A stretch of 64,000 nt of DNA from NCBI GenBank assembly GCA_034440575.1, contig JAOTOL010001562.1:1462001-1526000 (forward strand). Direction: 5' to 3'. Positions 1 to 11,049 of the stretch are shown here, one piece after another. Under the pieces are notes generated by a model that had not been told where the DNA came from, searched no databases, and was given only the letters and a program-made list of their open reading frames with translations. Each line of letters starts with the position of its first letter. Within the stretch, counting starts at the first letter, position 1. A program made the translations under genes and the position numbers. The DNA comes from Imbricaverruca yamaguchii. Taxonomy: Eukaryota; Arthropoda; Thecostraca; Neoverrucidae.

Positions 1-1158
1 CTGTGGAGATGGCGTGCTGTTTAAACTCCTCCAGCGCCTTCTTCCAGTTGTTGAAGCCGCCATCCCAGAAGCCAGGTTTCTGAGCTGGGTTGGCGGAGCC
101 GCGCTCGTGCGTGCGGACGCAGTAGAAACAGAATACTTTTCCACGGACGGGGTCGAAGTGCAGCCATGGATACTGCTGGTGCCAGTGATCATGGAAGACC
201 ACAGTCTCGCCTTGAAGCACATGCTTAGGGATCGTCTTAGCTGGCGGTTGATTTGGCGTCTCAAAATCCAGGAGGCGCCATGGCGACTGCTGCGGCGATG
301 ATGTTGAATCACGACTGAGATCAGGATCTGGAAGAAAAGGAGGAGTAAGGGCATACAAATGACTAGAAAATGGATGTGTGGAAAATCACTCGCGTCGAAA
401 GACGTTTTGGACGACGATATGGTGTTCTTTCATTGACCACTGGTTTCACAACTCTAGCTATAGCTCCAGCACAACTCCAGCACAACTCCGAAGAAAACCC
501 CAAGAAACTTTGCGAGCGGAAAGCCAAGAAACTGGTTACGCTAAACCAGTTTCTCAGCTAGGAAACTGGTTTGGAGCAAATGGTTTCCTAGCTAGGAACC
601 GGCATTGATTTGCCACAAAAAATTGGCTCTGAACTGGCCTAAAATACTGTTCGGATATGAGATGAGTTCAAGTTTCAGAGCACTTCCAAGCACAAACAAT
701 CCCATTTTACCTTTCGACCTTACATACATTCGATTTGGTGGCAGGTCGGTCCAGTTGCTCATACAAGGGACGATCGTTTCTGTGCAACTGGACGATACAT
801 ACAAGGGACGATCGTTATGCATCGCACCATTTATCAAAAAAGGGAAAAGATGAAAGCGAGAATCAATCGATACAAACATGAAAGATCTGAAAGCGAAAAT
901 AGGGTTTACCTTCGAACCCATTGAAAAGGCACTGGGTACTAGGGGAGGGTACCTGAGGGGCCAATATCTCACTTAAAAAAGGGAAAAAATGAACATGTTC
1001 ATATCGAGACAACAACAGCACCAAAGAATGGGCGACAGGTGTGTTATGAACTCACCAGTGCAGGCGCGCTTGGAGGGTGGAGGTGTAACAGGAGCTGAGG
1101 CTCCGGTGGAGGATGACGTGGCAGCTGGACGAGGGACTAGTGAGGCTGACTGTGGCTC
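1..1158 (-). pseudogene. hAT transposase, TTF-zinc-finger type, 5' exons of copy 1 (runs off the window)
   Basis: This is the 5' part of a hAT-family transposase gene on the minus strand; the rest lies left of position 1. Exon A (1158-1056) follows a pyrimidine-rich tract ending cttcccag and encodes a Ser/Pro/Ala-rich linker. It ends in phase 1 at a GTGAGT donor. Exon B starts at 327 after ttcttccag. The join completes an Asp codon and opens DPDLSRDS, then continues into the TTF-type zinc-finger region, with W..YPWLHFDP then FCFYC, to the window edge. Exon A is 3 bp shorter than in the other two copies, which keeps the frame. I see no stop in the visible part of exon B, but the central and C-terminal domains are outside the window, so activity cannot be judged. 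The intron contains short inverted motifs (aaccagtttc/gaaactggtt) around 525-600. Confidence 0.75.
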
Positions 1159-2930
1159 CTGGGAAGTGGGAAACATATGTGAGTTGGAAAGTTGACAGAA
1201 AAGTTAATAGGGGTACGTGAGGCAGATCACATGGGGGCATCTGAGTTCTCCCAACTTCCCTGCCTGAGTGCACCACTGGCGGTTTTGTGTGCATATATGC
1301 AGCCTTTATGGCGCATGCGACTGCTTAGACCCATTAATGGGCCATGACCTTTGGTTTCTCAACCCTAGACATGATGACAGTGATAAAACTGATCTGGTAC
1401 CTACATACAGCAATGCAGCCAGGAAATTTGTAAGGGGGGAGTGGGTGGGGCTAACACAAAAGGGGCCCTGACAGTGCTAGATGGGCCCATCTCCCAGGGA
1501 GGCCCAGGCCTCTATGTATCCCCATCAATGACTCAACAACCACGGGGGTGGGGTGGGTGCATTCTCGACATTTTGGAGGGGCCCGGCGGCTTTTCTTCCA
1601 AAACTTACCTTCTTAGAAAAAAGATCGGATGTCCATGGTGACAGTAAGTCTCAGGCAATAGATGGCTATTGGGAGACACCGGCAATGAATTGTGTATTTA
1701 TTGGGTAAGTCCAAGGCCCTAAAAGGAGAGGTACTGTCACTTCGGCGTTTAAAAAGCGCTGTAAACAACACTTGCTACATATTTGCTACCATATGCTGGG
1801 AGAAGTGTTTTTCTTCATTCTGGTTCATTTATGAATGCGGAAAAATCCGTTGATTGGGGACCGACAGGTCTCGAAAGTGGGCCCGACAGGTCTCAAAACT
1901 GAGGGGGGGGGTCAGCCCCCCAGCTCTGCCGGCAGGGGGTCGCGACCCCCCAACCCCCCTGCTCAAGGCGCCCCTGCCAGCTACCATTGTTTCCCCCTCC
2001 CATACAGCTAAGCGCTGTGGCACACCCTACCTTCGCGTTCTGATCATGACCGCAAACATTGTCTAACGGTAGCTAACCGTAAATGAATCCCCAATCGTCT
2101 ATTTTTACCGTTCCATTGACATCAATTACGCCGACGCTTGCAGCATGCTGAAAAATATCAGGCTTGTAATTGATTTATCGAAGAGTCAACGCATCAAAAG
2201 TTACAGGTACCGAGACGTCGTCGCATGCGCTTCAGCAACTGCACAAGTCTAAGTCTCCTATCCGGGAGATTTGCATCCTTTGTACGTTTTTTCTCCTTTG
2301 ATTCTTGCAACTTGTTCGGCTTGGCAAATTGTTCACTTGCTGAACCTTTCCATAATGCCTTGCAACTGAAAAATAACGAAATTTTAATCGGATGGAGGTA
2401 CGTCACCAACAGGGGCTTCAGGAAGGTCTATCTTCTTTTAAAACCATTGTTATCAACGCTCACGATCCACAAAGGAGGGATGGGAGAGGGAAGGGGAATG
2501 GGGAATCCGCAACCCGCCATGACTTTTATTCCTCTTCTCACTTTCAGACGTTTCCACTTGCATTTCCTATCCGTTGGTGCTTTCAGCTACCAATAGCTAC
2601 TAGCTACTCGCATTTCCGTTTGCTGCTATATTCCTCGTGCGGGTAAATTCAAGTAACTTGAAGCACGCCATTAAAATGCAACAGTAGTGCGCCACGAACT
2701 ACCCTTCGTATTTAGTGGGAACCAGTGAGTGAACCTGTTTGCAACGGGCGCTCCCAGCCACTGTTGAAGTGAGCAGAACACCCAGTTCCGAAGCAGCATT
2801 TCTTTCGAAACGCTGATGTATGACCATCAGTGCGACAAAGTTTAAAGGAAAGATTTACTGCAGTAGAATATATTGAAATTTCGACACGGCTTCTAAAATT
2901 AAGTTTGGTTTAAAATGGCCAGTTGTACCT
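1..2930. repeat. hAT-derived segment, direct duplicate of 59232-62163
   Basis: Position 1 aligns with 59232 and similarity runs with few substitutions to about 2930/62163, where the two sequences part abruptly. The block covers exon B, the intron and exon A of the hAT gene (minus strand). It also covers about 1.7 kb upstream of exon A, including G/C homopolymer-rich stretches near 1900 and an AT-balanced segment from 2000 to 2930. Because the left end is the window edge, the full duplicated unit is probably longer; copy 3 continues to about 58380. Confidence 0.85.
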
Positions 2931-4187
2931 GTCTTTCAACATCTGAGGGCGTTTAATAGTTTTATAATTTGGCCTTCGAAAGAGTTCAGAACGGTTTCAT
3001 AGATTTACCGGTTGGCCAAAGCCAGGCTAAGTGACCGTTCCTGCGAGTGACATAATTGTAGCAGAAGTGAACAGAGTGACATAATTGTAGCAGTGAGCAT
3101 GCTTTTGTAATACACAATACCTATATGTGGCTCTGAGCTACGTTGCCGCTTTGTTGCTTACTTAAATGGTATGCTACTTGGGTAATGCAGTCGACGGCTG
3201 TTTGTTTTTATCGGAATATCTTCAGGCTCATATTTGACATGAGAGTCCCAAGAATTGAAACTGGAGACCATGTGCCGGAACCACTAATATAACCATTACG
3301 CGGTTTATCATACACCTTCGAAAAACATCTGGTTCAGCTGCGTACCGAAATAAATTGGTTCGTTATATTTAAAAAGCTGCTATATTCTGGGATTAATCTG
3401 TTCGCATCTACATTTGGAGCCGATTAAGTAATACATCATTGATGCCGATGGGACAATAGAGAGCACATTTCATATATAGCTGCAAGGAAAATTCAGGACG
3501 CTTTAACGAGTCCATGTGTGTGTGCGTGTGTGGGGGCGAGGGGAGAAATAAACACTGAATAATTGTAGCATGTAGCGCTAAGCGCATTGTGGAAGCGTAG
3601 CAATGGCAATCAGTGCAGCGACACAGTACAGCAGTGGACCTTCAATGTGTAATGTGCATTATATGTGTTCTTAATAAGTGTTTGCGAACTTGATGTCTAA
3701 TACGGTGCTAGGCGAAGTTCGTGACGCGACCTTATGTACGTCAAGAATAGAAATAACACAGGCGACCCGGCACGGCAAGGCCATCGTGCTTTCCAAAGTA
3801 TATGAACCTGGTTTTTTAGTATGACTTAACTTGCACTTTCCGTGCTTAGAAGTAAACCCGTTGTTTATATTTTGTTCTTCTTACATATTTGCACTATTTG
3901 CCTTTGCACTATTATACTCTTTAGGTTCTGTTTCTTTTTGTCGAAGTCAAAGGAGGTCATCGTGAACTATCGATTAACTGTTCTTTATTGGTCTTCATTC
4001 GCCGACTAATGAAACTCCTGTGTGGCCATAGACAGGACAAGGGCAGGCCATGTATTGGATAAAAATGTACTAATTAACGGGGTATTGCAGCTGATGCCAT
4101 TAAGTGCAAATATCTAAGTACCGCGGTACTGGGGACGCGCTGAAGCTTCCAGGACGCATGATGTGCCTCCCACTATGTGGATGTCAC
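2931..4187. other. No gene recognised
   Basis: AT-moderate sequence with many stops in all frames. I see only a short GT-rich patch near 3513-3540 and no coding, repeat or RNA signature. Confidence 0.5.
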
Positions 4188-4395
4188 GTACTACCAGAGG
4201 TGCAACCAAGGAGGGGGTAGGGGTCTCCCCTCCGCCTTTAGCACCAAAAATACACTGGGTGAAACGACACATTTTGAGATTTGCACCACGTTAAACCCAA
4301 TATTTTGTTATGCTCACTTCACACACATCTTTATTTCATTAATTTTTCAAGTTGGGCTCCTTTTATGAAAATCCTAGCTGCGTCACTGCACAGGA
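4188..4395. mobile_element. Possible short non-autonomous element
   Basis: It is bounded by a left end with gaggtgcaaccaaggagggg and a right end with aaaatcctagctgcgtcactg. The right end resembles the 'ATCCTGGCTGCGCCACTG' style end common in small non-autonomous elements. There is no coding capacity. The boundaries and any target duplication are not certain. Confidence 0.3.
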
Positions 4396-4744
4396 TTATG
4401 ATGTCGCTGGTCAGACATTTTATTGTTGTAGTCAAGGTAGGGCAGTCAGTTGTTGCAGAGATAATACATACCACGGATGAAACTCTGAGCAGCATGGGTG
4501 AACAGTGTGTGTATTATGTGTAGTATGCCAAAAATATGTAATGCATGGTGAAATATGACACCGCCACGGTTCGACCCCTCCCACAGCTACCCAATACTGT
4601 ACCAGGCGGCCGACTGCTGACGCTGACCATGGCGCACTTGGCCCGGCGACTCGTCTCCAGCTGTATTCCAATTGGCGGTATCGATAGTGTTTCTTGTTGA
4701 TTGTGTCGAAACCTGACATGATACAGTGACGATACAAAATTAAC

Positions 4745-5090
4745 TTATTCGGTTGATCGGTGGTCAACTGATTACTGACGTGTAACTGGTTGGTGATCGA
4801 CCGATCACCTCTGACTGGTAACTGGCTGATAACCGACTGGTGACTGATTGGTGGTCGACTGGCAACCAACCGGAGATCGATTGATGACTGACTGGTGACT
4901 GGCTGGTGACCGACTGATGGCCGACTGATAACCGACTGATGACCGGTGACTGGGGACCAGCTGGTCACCGGCTGATGACCGATTAGTAACCGACTGGTGA
5001 CCGAGACTGGGGACCCGCTGCTCACCGGGTAGTGACCGATTGGCGATCGATTGGGAGCCAACCTGAGGCCGATTGGTGACCGAATTCATA
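4745..5090. repeat. Degenerate minisatellite, 11-bp unit
   Basis: Units close to gactgatgacc repeat about 30 times with drift (gactgatgacc, gactgataacc, gactggtgacc). The 209-aa and 94-aa minus-strand open frames here arise because the unit lacks stops; they repeat a short Gln/Pro/Ser/His-rich peptide and are not treated as genes. Confidence 0.85.
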
Positions 5091-5895
5091 GAATGTGGAC
5101 GAACTTACGAGTATGACTCGAAGGTGCTAGAAGTATATTTTATTAGATCCTATCGGAACCGTTCTGAAACCATCCGCGACAGGGTATAGTGCGTCGGGAC
5201 TTTTATTCTTCTTGCTCGAGAACGGCATGTTGACACCTCCATCAGAGCAGTTGGAGTTGCACGACCAATTCGTGTTTGTTGCATGGACACAGTTGGTGGG
5301 CGTCGACGTTTTTGGGTGTTTTACCTTCTAAACTGTCAATTGCATGCACATGTTGCACCTCACCCAGCCGACAGATCACAAGAATAGCTTATTAGAGATA
5401 CTATTGGAAGCTTGTTGGAACCCCCATGGTGATGAGTGTCTGCTAGGGATAGCCTTTGGCAAAGGCGGCGGATCCTCATTTGGCCAGGAAGGGCAGGCTC
5501 ATTTTGGACTCAATATTGGCCGTGCAGCGTCATAGGATTAATACTAAAGTTCACTTAGGGGACGGGGAGCGGTGCAACTGCCCCACCTGCCTCCTAACCT
5601 GCTGCTCTTACCCTGGGAACCTATGGATCCGAACTCTTGACCAAGACACCGTTTCAGCTCAATGGCGGCTCAGGTCATTTTACCTGTTGGCCATACACAC
5701 CACAAGGCCATCTTGTTTTAGCTTACACTATATATATATATATCCTTGCATGAAGGATGGCACTCATTTCAAGGACGCTATGGAAAGGTCCCTAAAGTTG
5801 AGAACCAGTTGGCCTGGCATCTAATAACCTTCCCGAAAATGGCCGACTCTGGTACGCTGACAACGATTAACTTGGGGTAATCGTCTGACCGACTA
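5091..5895. other. No gene recognised
   Basis: No coding signature beyond short stop-free stretches. A short (TA)7 run lies at about 5731-5744. Confidence 0.45.
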
Positions 5896-6325
5896 ACACG
5901 CGCCCTGGAGGGGGCCGAAATCCGCCCACCCAGTGGCGCACCGGAGGGGGAGGGGGCAGGGAGCCCGGCCCCCCATGAGACCAAAGTGCCCTTTTGGCCA
6001 AATGTGCCCTTTTGACCGAAAAGTGCCCTCTTGGCCGAAATGTCCCAAATTTAGCCTAAAAATCACCTGTCTTATGTGCCAAAGGTGCCTTTTGAGCCCA
6101 AAACTGTCCTTTTGGCCTAAAAATGACATTCCCCTGTGCCCTTTCCTGTCCTATGCGGCATGGAAAATTCACGCCCCCCCCGGTAAAAAAACCCTTCCAG
6201 TGTGCCCCGTGCCGCAAAGTGCCCTTTTGGAGCGGGTCAAGCGCCCTGTTGGAGCCGTCCAAGTGCCCTTTTCGGTCCGCCACCCCATGGAAAAATCCTG
6301 GGTGCGCGCTTGCGCCCACCACACC
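5896..6325. mobile_element. GC-rich non-autonomous element with internal TGCCCTTTTGG iterations, copy 1
   Basis: The left side has gtggcgcaccggaggggg and the right side has catggaaaaatcctgggtgc. Between them, units of about 19-20 bp built on agtgcccttttggcc repeat with drift from 5985 to 6270. The same edges and the same internal iterations recur at 25313-26068, which argues for a dispersed repeat family. No transposase is encoded. The long frames here (for example 144 aa on the minus strand) are repeat-driven. Confidence 0.6.
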
Positions 6326-7180
6326 GGTTTTTCGTAGGTAACTCAACATTTTATCGGTCGATCTACGCCATTCTTTGTGTACCTGCTTATAAATGCCCGC
6401 CGCGTTGGTTAAAGGAAGAAAAATGAAAATCGACCGAAAACGTTTCGAGTTAGGCGTCGCTAAAGTCAAAATCTCAGCGCCAGATCGCAAATATCGGCGC
6501 TGATGCGCTTCCCGTATATTGGCAAAAAGGAAGTGTTCTTGGCAATACCAGGGACTTGTTTGATGTATATTGTCATGCTATATTGTTTCAAAGTCATGTC
6601 AGGTCACCGAGGTCAAGTCAGGTCAAGTTCATGGCAGACTAATGGAACCAAACTTGGTCAACTGGAACGTTGTTAAAAATGCAAATGACTGTCATGCGAT
6701 TGATGTCACTTTGCATGTTACTCCCTGTACATCCCGAAATCTACTGTTTGCCATTGTGTGTCCATTTCCATTTCCAAGCATTTCCATACTTTATTCATGT
6801 ATTTCACTCCTTTCTTTGCGAAGCCGATTATGCTGAGCCGCCCAGCAGAGCAGTCGGGTGGGCAGCCCGGTTCCGGTGACTGGAGCAGGTAATGACCTGA
6901 TAAAGTGCTCCTAGATAGCTAGATAGGTGACCTGAGGTCAAATGGTGGATCTGGCATCTGTATTGCATCATTAGTAATGTCGAAAACATCAATGATGCCA
7001 ATTTTTGAGCATTTAAACTCAATCACAGCAATCCATAACAATGACAAGCCAAGCCACGCAAAACCAGAAAATTTTGTTATATTGACCTCATTTTACCTAG
7101 AAGATATTGGCCTAAGGTCATACAATTTGCACACAATATGGATAACTATCATGCCCATTCACCCTGCGAATTTCGTTGCT
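6326..7180. other. Intergenic, with AGGTCA half-sites
   Basis: No gene is recognised. AGGTCA occurs three times in direct repeat at 6601-6606, 6610-6615 and 6620-6625 (spacers of 3 and 4). An everted TGACCT-G-AGGTCA lies at 6928-6940. Such half-sites can bind nuclear receptors; function here is unproven. Confidence 0.4.
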
Positions 7181-7290
7181 CTAGCCTTAGAAGGAGCCGA
7201 GATCTTAGGGGGGCGGAATCCGCCCCCCTCCAGTGCGCGTAATTTTCCGAGGCCCTCCAGGGCGCGTGCTAACCTAGAGTGATCGCAATA
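7181..7290. repeat. Short GC-rich inverted repeat
   Basis: Around 7206-7232 the sequence is a G-run/C-run palindrome (ggggggcggaatccgccccc). It is flanked by a 'ccctccagggcgcgtgctaa' motif whose reverse complement lies at about 5896-5915, beside the element at 5.9-6.3 kb. This is probably an end fragment of the same repeat family. Confidence 0.4.
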
Positions 7291-7805
7291 TATTGCCATG
7301 TCTGACACTGATTGGCCCAGGGCGATCATAATCTATTATTGTGTCTGACAACCGACTGGCCTAGGATGATCGTGATGCAATGTCATGTCTGACACCGACC
7401 GACCATAAAGCGATCGTTATCGTTTGCCATGTCCACTTAACCTTGCGTAGACTTACAGAACCGCACTTATGTGGACTTCTATTGTTGCTCGGCATTTGAA
7501 AGTTGCGAGGCCTTAGGTAGGCTGAGGTCCTGCCCCCGTCTTCTTCCCTCCCCTCCATTGCAAGCTATCAGCTGAGTCCATTCACTGACCACTCATCAGC
7601 TTCCTAACGACTCATCGGCACCATACCATGCATACTTTGACAAGTGCCTTGCAATGGTACACACATTCACGGGCAGATTATATTCAGTTGTATCTGGCAA
7701 GTAGTTGAGTGCGATCCGGCTCAGCTCAACTCTTGCCTGGACAGTGGGCTGGCTGAGGAGGGTCCGTGTCGGCTTTCGTCGTAAGCGGCTAAGCAAGCTC
7801 TCGGA
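7291..7805. other. No gene recognised
   Basis: Three loosely repeated motifs of the form 'gatcg(t/c)-..-catgtctgacac' near 7280-7430 suggest a decayed tandem repeat of about 60 bp. Nothing else is recognisable. Confidence 0.35.
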
Positions 7806-7807
7806 CG

Positions 7808-9335
7808 GGTCTCCGCATGAGCAGCCACACAGGAGGAGGTGTTGGGTGCCTCTGCCCCGGACAGCGAGACTGCATGAGCAGCCACACAGGAGGAGGTGTT
7901 AGATGCCTCTGCCCCGGACAGCGAGACTGCATGAGCAGCCACACAAGAGGAGGTGTTGGGTGCCTCTGCCCAGGACAGCGAGACTGCATGAGCAGCCACA
8001 CAGGAGGAGGTGTTGGGTGCCTCTGTCCTGGTCAGCGAGACTGCATGAGCCACACAGGAGGAGGTGTTAGGTGGCTCTGCCCCGGACAGCGAAACTGCAT
8101 GCGCAGCCACACAGGAGGAGGTGTTGGGTGCCTCTGCCCGGACAGCGAGACTGCATGAGCAGCCACACAGGAGGAGGTGTTAGGTGCCTCTGCCCGGACA
8201 GCGAGACTGCATGAGCAGCCACACGAGGAGGTGTTGGGTGCCTCTGCCCCGGACAGCGAGACTGCATGAGCAGCCACACAGGAGGTGGTGTTGGGTGCCT
8301 CTGCCCCGGACAGCGAGACTGCATGAGCAGCCACACAGGAGGAGGTGTTGGGTGCCTCTGCCCGGACAGCGAAACTGCATGAGCAGCCACACAGGAGGAG
8401 GTGTTAGGTGCCTCTGCCCCGGACAGGAGACTGCATGAGCAGCCACACAGGAGGAGGTGTTGGGTGCCTCTGCCCCGGACAGCGAGACTGCATGAGCAAC
8501 CACACAAGAGGAGGTGTTTGGTGCCTCTGCCCCGGACAGCGAGACTGCATGAGCAGCCACACAGGAGGAGGTGTTAGGTGCCTCTGCCCCGGACAGCGAG
8601 ACTGCATGAGCAGCCACACAGGAGGAGGTGTTGGGTGCCTCTACCCCGGACAGCAAGACTGCATGAGCAGCCACACAGGAGGTGTTGGGTGCCTCTGCCC
8701 CGAACAGCGAGACTGCATGAGCAGCCACACAGGAGGAGGTGTTGGGTGCCTCTGCCCCGGACAGCGAGACTGCATGAGCAGCCACACAGGAGGAGGTGTT
8801 GGGTGCCTCTGCCCCGGACAGCGAGACTGCATGAGCAGCCACACAGGAGGAGGTGTTAGGTGCCTCTGCCCCGGACAGCGAGACTGCATGAGCAGCCACA
8901 CAGGGAGGTGTTGGGTGCCTCTGCCCCGGACAGCGAGACTGCATGAGCAACCACACAGGAGGAGGTGTTGGGTGCCTCTGCCCTGGTCAGCGAGACTGCA
9001 TGAGCAACCACACAAGAGGAGGTGTTTGATGCCTCTGCCCCGGACAGCGAGACTGCATGAGCAGCCACACAGGAGGTGGTGTTGGGTGCCTCTGCCCCGG
9101 ACAGCGAGACTGCATGAGCAACCACACAGGAGGAGGTGTTGGGTGCCTCTGCCCTGGTCAGCGAGACTGCATGAGCAACCACACAAGAGGAGGTGTTTGA
9201 TGCCTCTGCCCCGGACAGCGAGACTGCATGAGCAGCCACACAGGAGGTGGTGTTGGGTGCCTCTGCCCCGGACAGCGAGACTGCATGAGCAGCCACACAG
9301 GAGGTGGTGTTGGGCACCTCTGCCTCGGGCAGCCG
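7808..9335. repeat. Minisatellite, 57-bp unit, about 27 copies
   Basis: The unit begins ctgcatgagcagccacacag and ends near ccccggacagcgaga. Fifty-seven is a multiple of three and the unit lacks stops in several frames on both strands, so frames of up to 321 aa appear (for example a 19-residue Cys/Gly-rich repeat). Single-base gaps in some units (near 8150, 8210, 8426, 8905) shift frame between copies, which argues against selection for a protein. A three-unit higher-order block (ggtcag / aagagg...gtttga / ggtggtg variants) is repeated at about 8946-9060 and 9120-9235. Confidence 0.95.
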
Positions 9336-9399
9336 TGGCCTCGGTCAGCAGCTCCAGCGCATTGGGGAAATAAAATGGCATTGCGCCCCAATGATACCG

Positions 9400-10320
9400 G
9401 CGGGGCCCCAAATTAATATTGCGGGGCCCTAAGCATCACATCGGGACCCCGAAACACAAGCTGGGCCACGAACAAATTAAACAGGAATCTCGTAATATCA
9501 GTCCGGGTCATGCAAGTTACTCTGAGGCATCATAAATCGCACCATAGACCTCCAGAAATTATGTATGACCCTGAAATTGGCGGGATGCAAGCAAAAACTA
9601 TGCAGTCCCTATGCATCGTGCCTGGCCCAGAAACCTAGCGCCGGTCGCCCAGCAAATAGAACCGGGCCTCGATAAATGGCGTTGGATCCTGGAAAAGCCA
9701 TCCAGGCTCTGTAAAATTCAGAAGAGGTGATGGAAAATTCCTTCGAGAACAGAAAACTCTCATCAGAGCCCCGAAAATTCGTACCCGGGTTCGAAAAATT
9801 GCACCGGGGTCCCCAAAAATCGCACTTGCCCCCAGAAATTCCGCCGACGGACATACGTAAATACAGCGGAGCCCCAAAAGTCGGACCGGGAACAAACAAA
9901 TCAAGACCGAGACCTAACAAATATGCAGGGATCCCGAAAAATCAATGTTAGTGTCTGGAAAATCGTTCTGGAGTTCCAGAAATTACGCCAGAGCTCCCCA
10001 ATATGACGTAGGGTCCCAAAAAATGTTTCTGGTATTGACAACGCGCCGTGGTACACAAATATGACGTCGGAGCCAATCCCCCCCCCCAAAAAAAAAATAC
10101 AATCACGGTGGAATCCGGGAAAGCGTTCCGGACTCCGAAACAAATTCCGAAGACGTCCAAAAATATCATGCAGAACCCAGAAAACTCTTGTCGGGGCTCC
10201 GGAACCTCTCCCCTGGGCCCGAAAACTGCGCCGTGACCTAAAAACGTTGTGTCGGATGCCCCAAATCAACACTGTAAGTCCTAAAAGCACATCAGAAGTC
10301 CGAAAACGTAACGGGCCCAT
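9400..10320. repeat. Degenerate satellite, about 21-bp unit (orientation 1)
   Basis: Units near CCGAAAATTCGCACCGGGG repeat roughly every 20-21 bp with heavy drift. Clear runs lie at 9765-9850 and 9930-10030. The reverse-complement form of the same consensus fills 52330-53610. A short poly-A/poly-C patch lies at 10078-10100. Confidence 0.75.
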
Positions 10321-10329
10321 CGGTTTCGT

Positions 10330-10372
10330 TCACACACACACACACGCACACACACACACACATACACACACC
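10330..10372. repeat. (CA)n microsatellite
   Basis: An interrupted run of CA dinucleotides, about 20 copies. Confidence 0.9.
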
Positions 10373-10469
10373 TTGAAACATTTTGTTACATTCATCTTCC
10401 TTCATCAACACCGCACTAATTGTGCTATTCCTACTAGCGTCCACTAATGTCCCTGTCGTCAGCACACAG

Positions 10470-10680
10470 CAGCCAGGGACAGATCCAGGAATTCAGCGAG
10501 AGGAGGGGACACTCATCCTGTAGGGCGTCATTTCCACGAGAGCAGCATTTATTAACGCAAGTTAAATTGAAGGGTTGCACACTAGTGTTCGTGGAGGGGC
10601 TCATTTTCCCCGGTCAGAGATGCGCAGCAGCTCCATGGAAAAGGGAAAACATGCTCGAATGCCCCACCCCATGGATCGGC
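10470..10680. mobile_element. Possible non-autonomous element with a CAGGG-ATCCAGGAATT end
   Basis: It starts with cagggacagatccaggaatt. Similar ends occur at 41978 and, in reverse complement, at 45690-45715. The right limit is uncertain. There is no coding capacity. Confidence 0.35.
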
Positions 10681-11049
10681 CTTTGCCAGCAAATTTCTCT
10701 TCTGTCATCAAAAATCGACCTTCCTTGTCCCTCGTCCTTTTTTACCCGTCACTGTTCCATCTCTCCCGGGAACACTTTCTCCTTCCCTCCCTTTCCTTCC
10801 CTTCTCTACCCTCCCCTTCAAACATCTTAAAGTCTCTCCGTTCTATCGCGCTCACATTATTTCGACCTTTGAGTTGGTGCTATCGCTCGGCCACCACAGA
10901 GACGTCCAGTGCGATCTCAGATTCGGCGCTGCCCTTGACCTCCGGCGGAGACGACCTTGCGGGGTGTGGTGTAACTTGCTGGTCATAAGACGTAGCGTCG
11001 GTGCAGCTGACCACCATTGGATGGCGTGTCAATCACCTGCCTCTCTGCC

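Noticed and set aside
592..972. 126-aa frame conserved in all three hAT copies
   Set aside because: It lies inside the intron between exon A and exon B, and its conservation is explained by recent duplication. Copies differ by indels that break the frame.
8408..9373. 321-aa open frame as a Cys-rich secreted protein
   Set aside because: It is the 57-bp minisatellite read in one of several open frames; units carry frame-shifting indels and the opposite strand is equally open.
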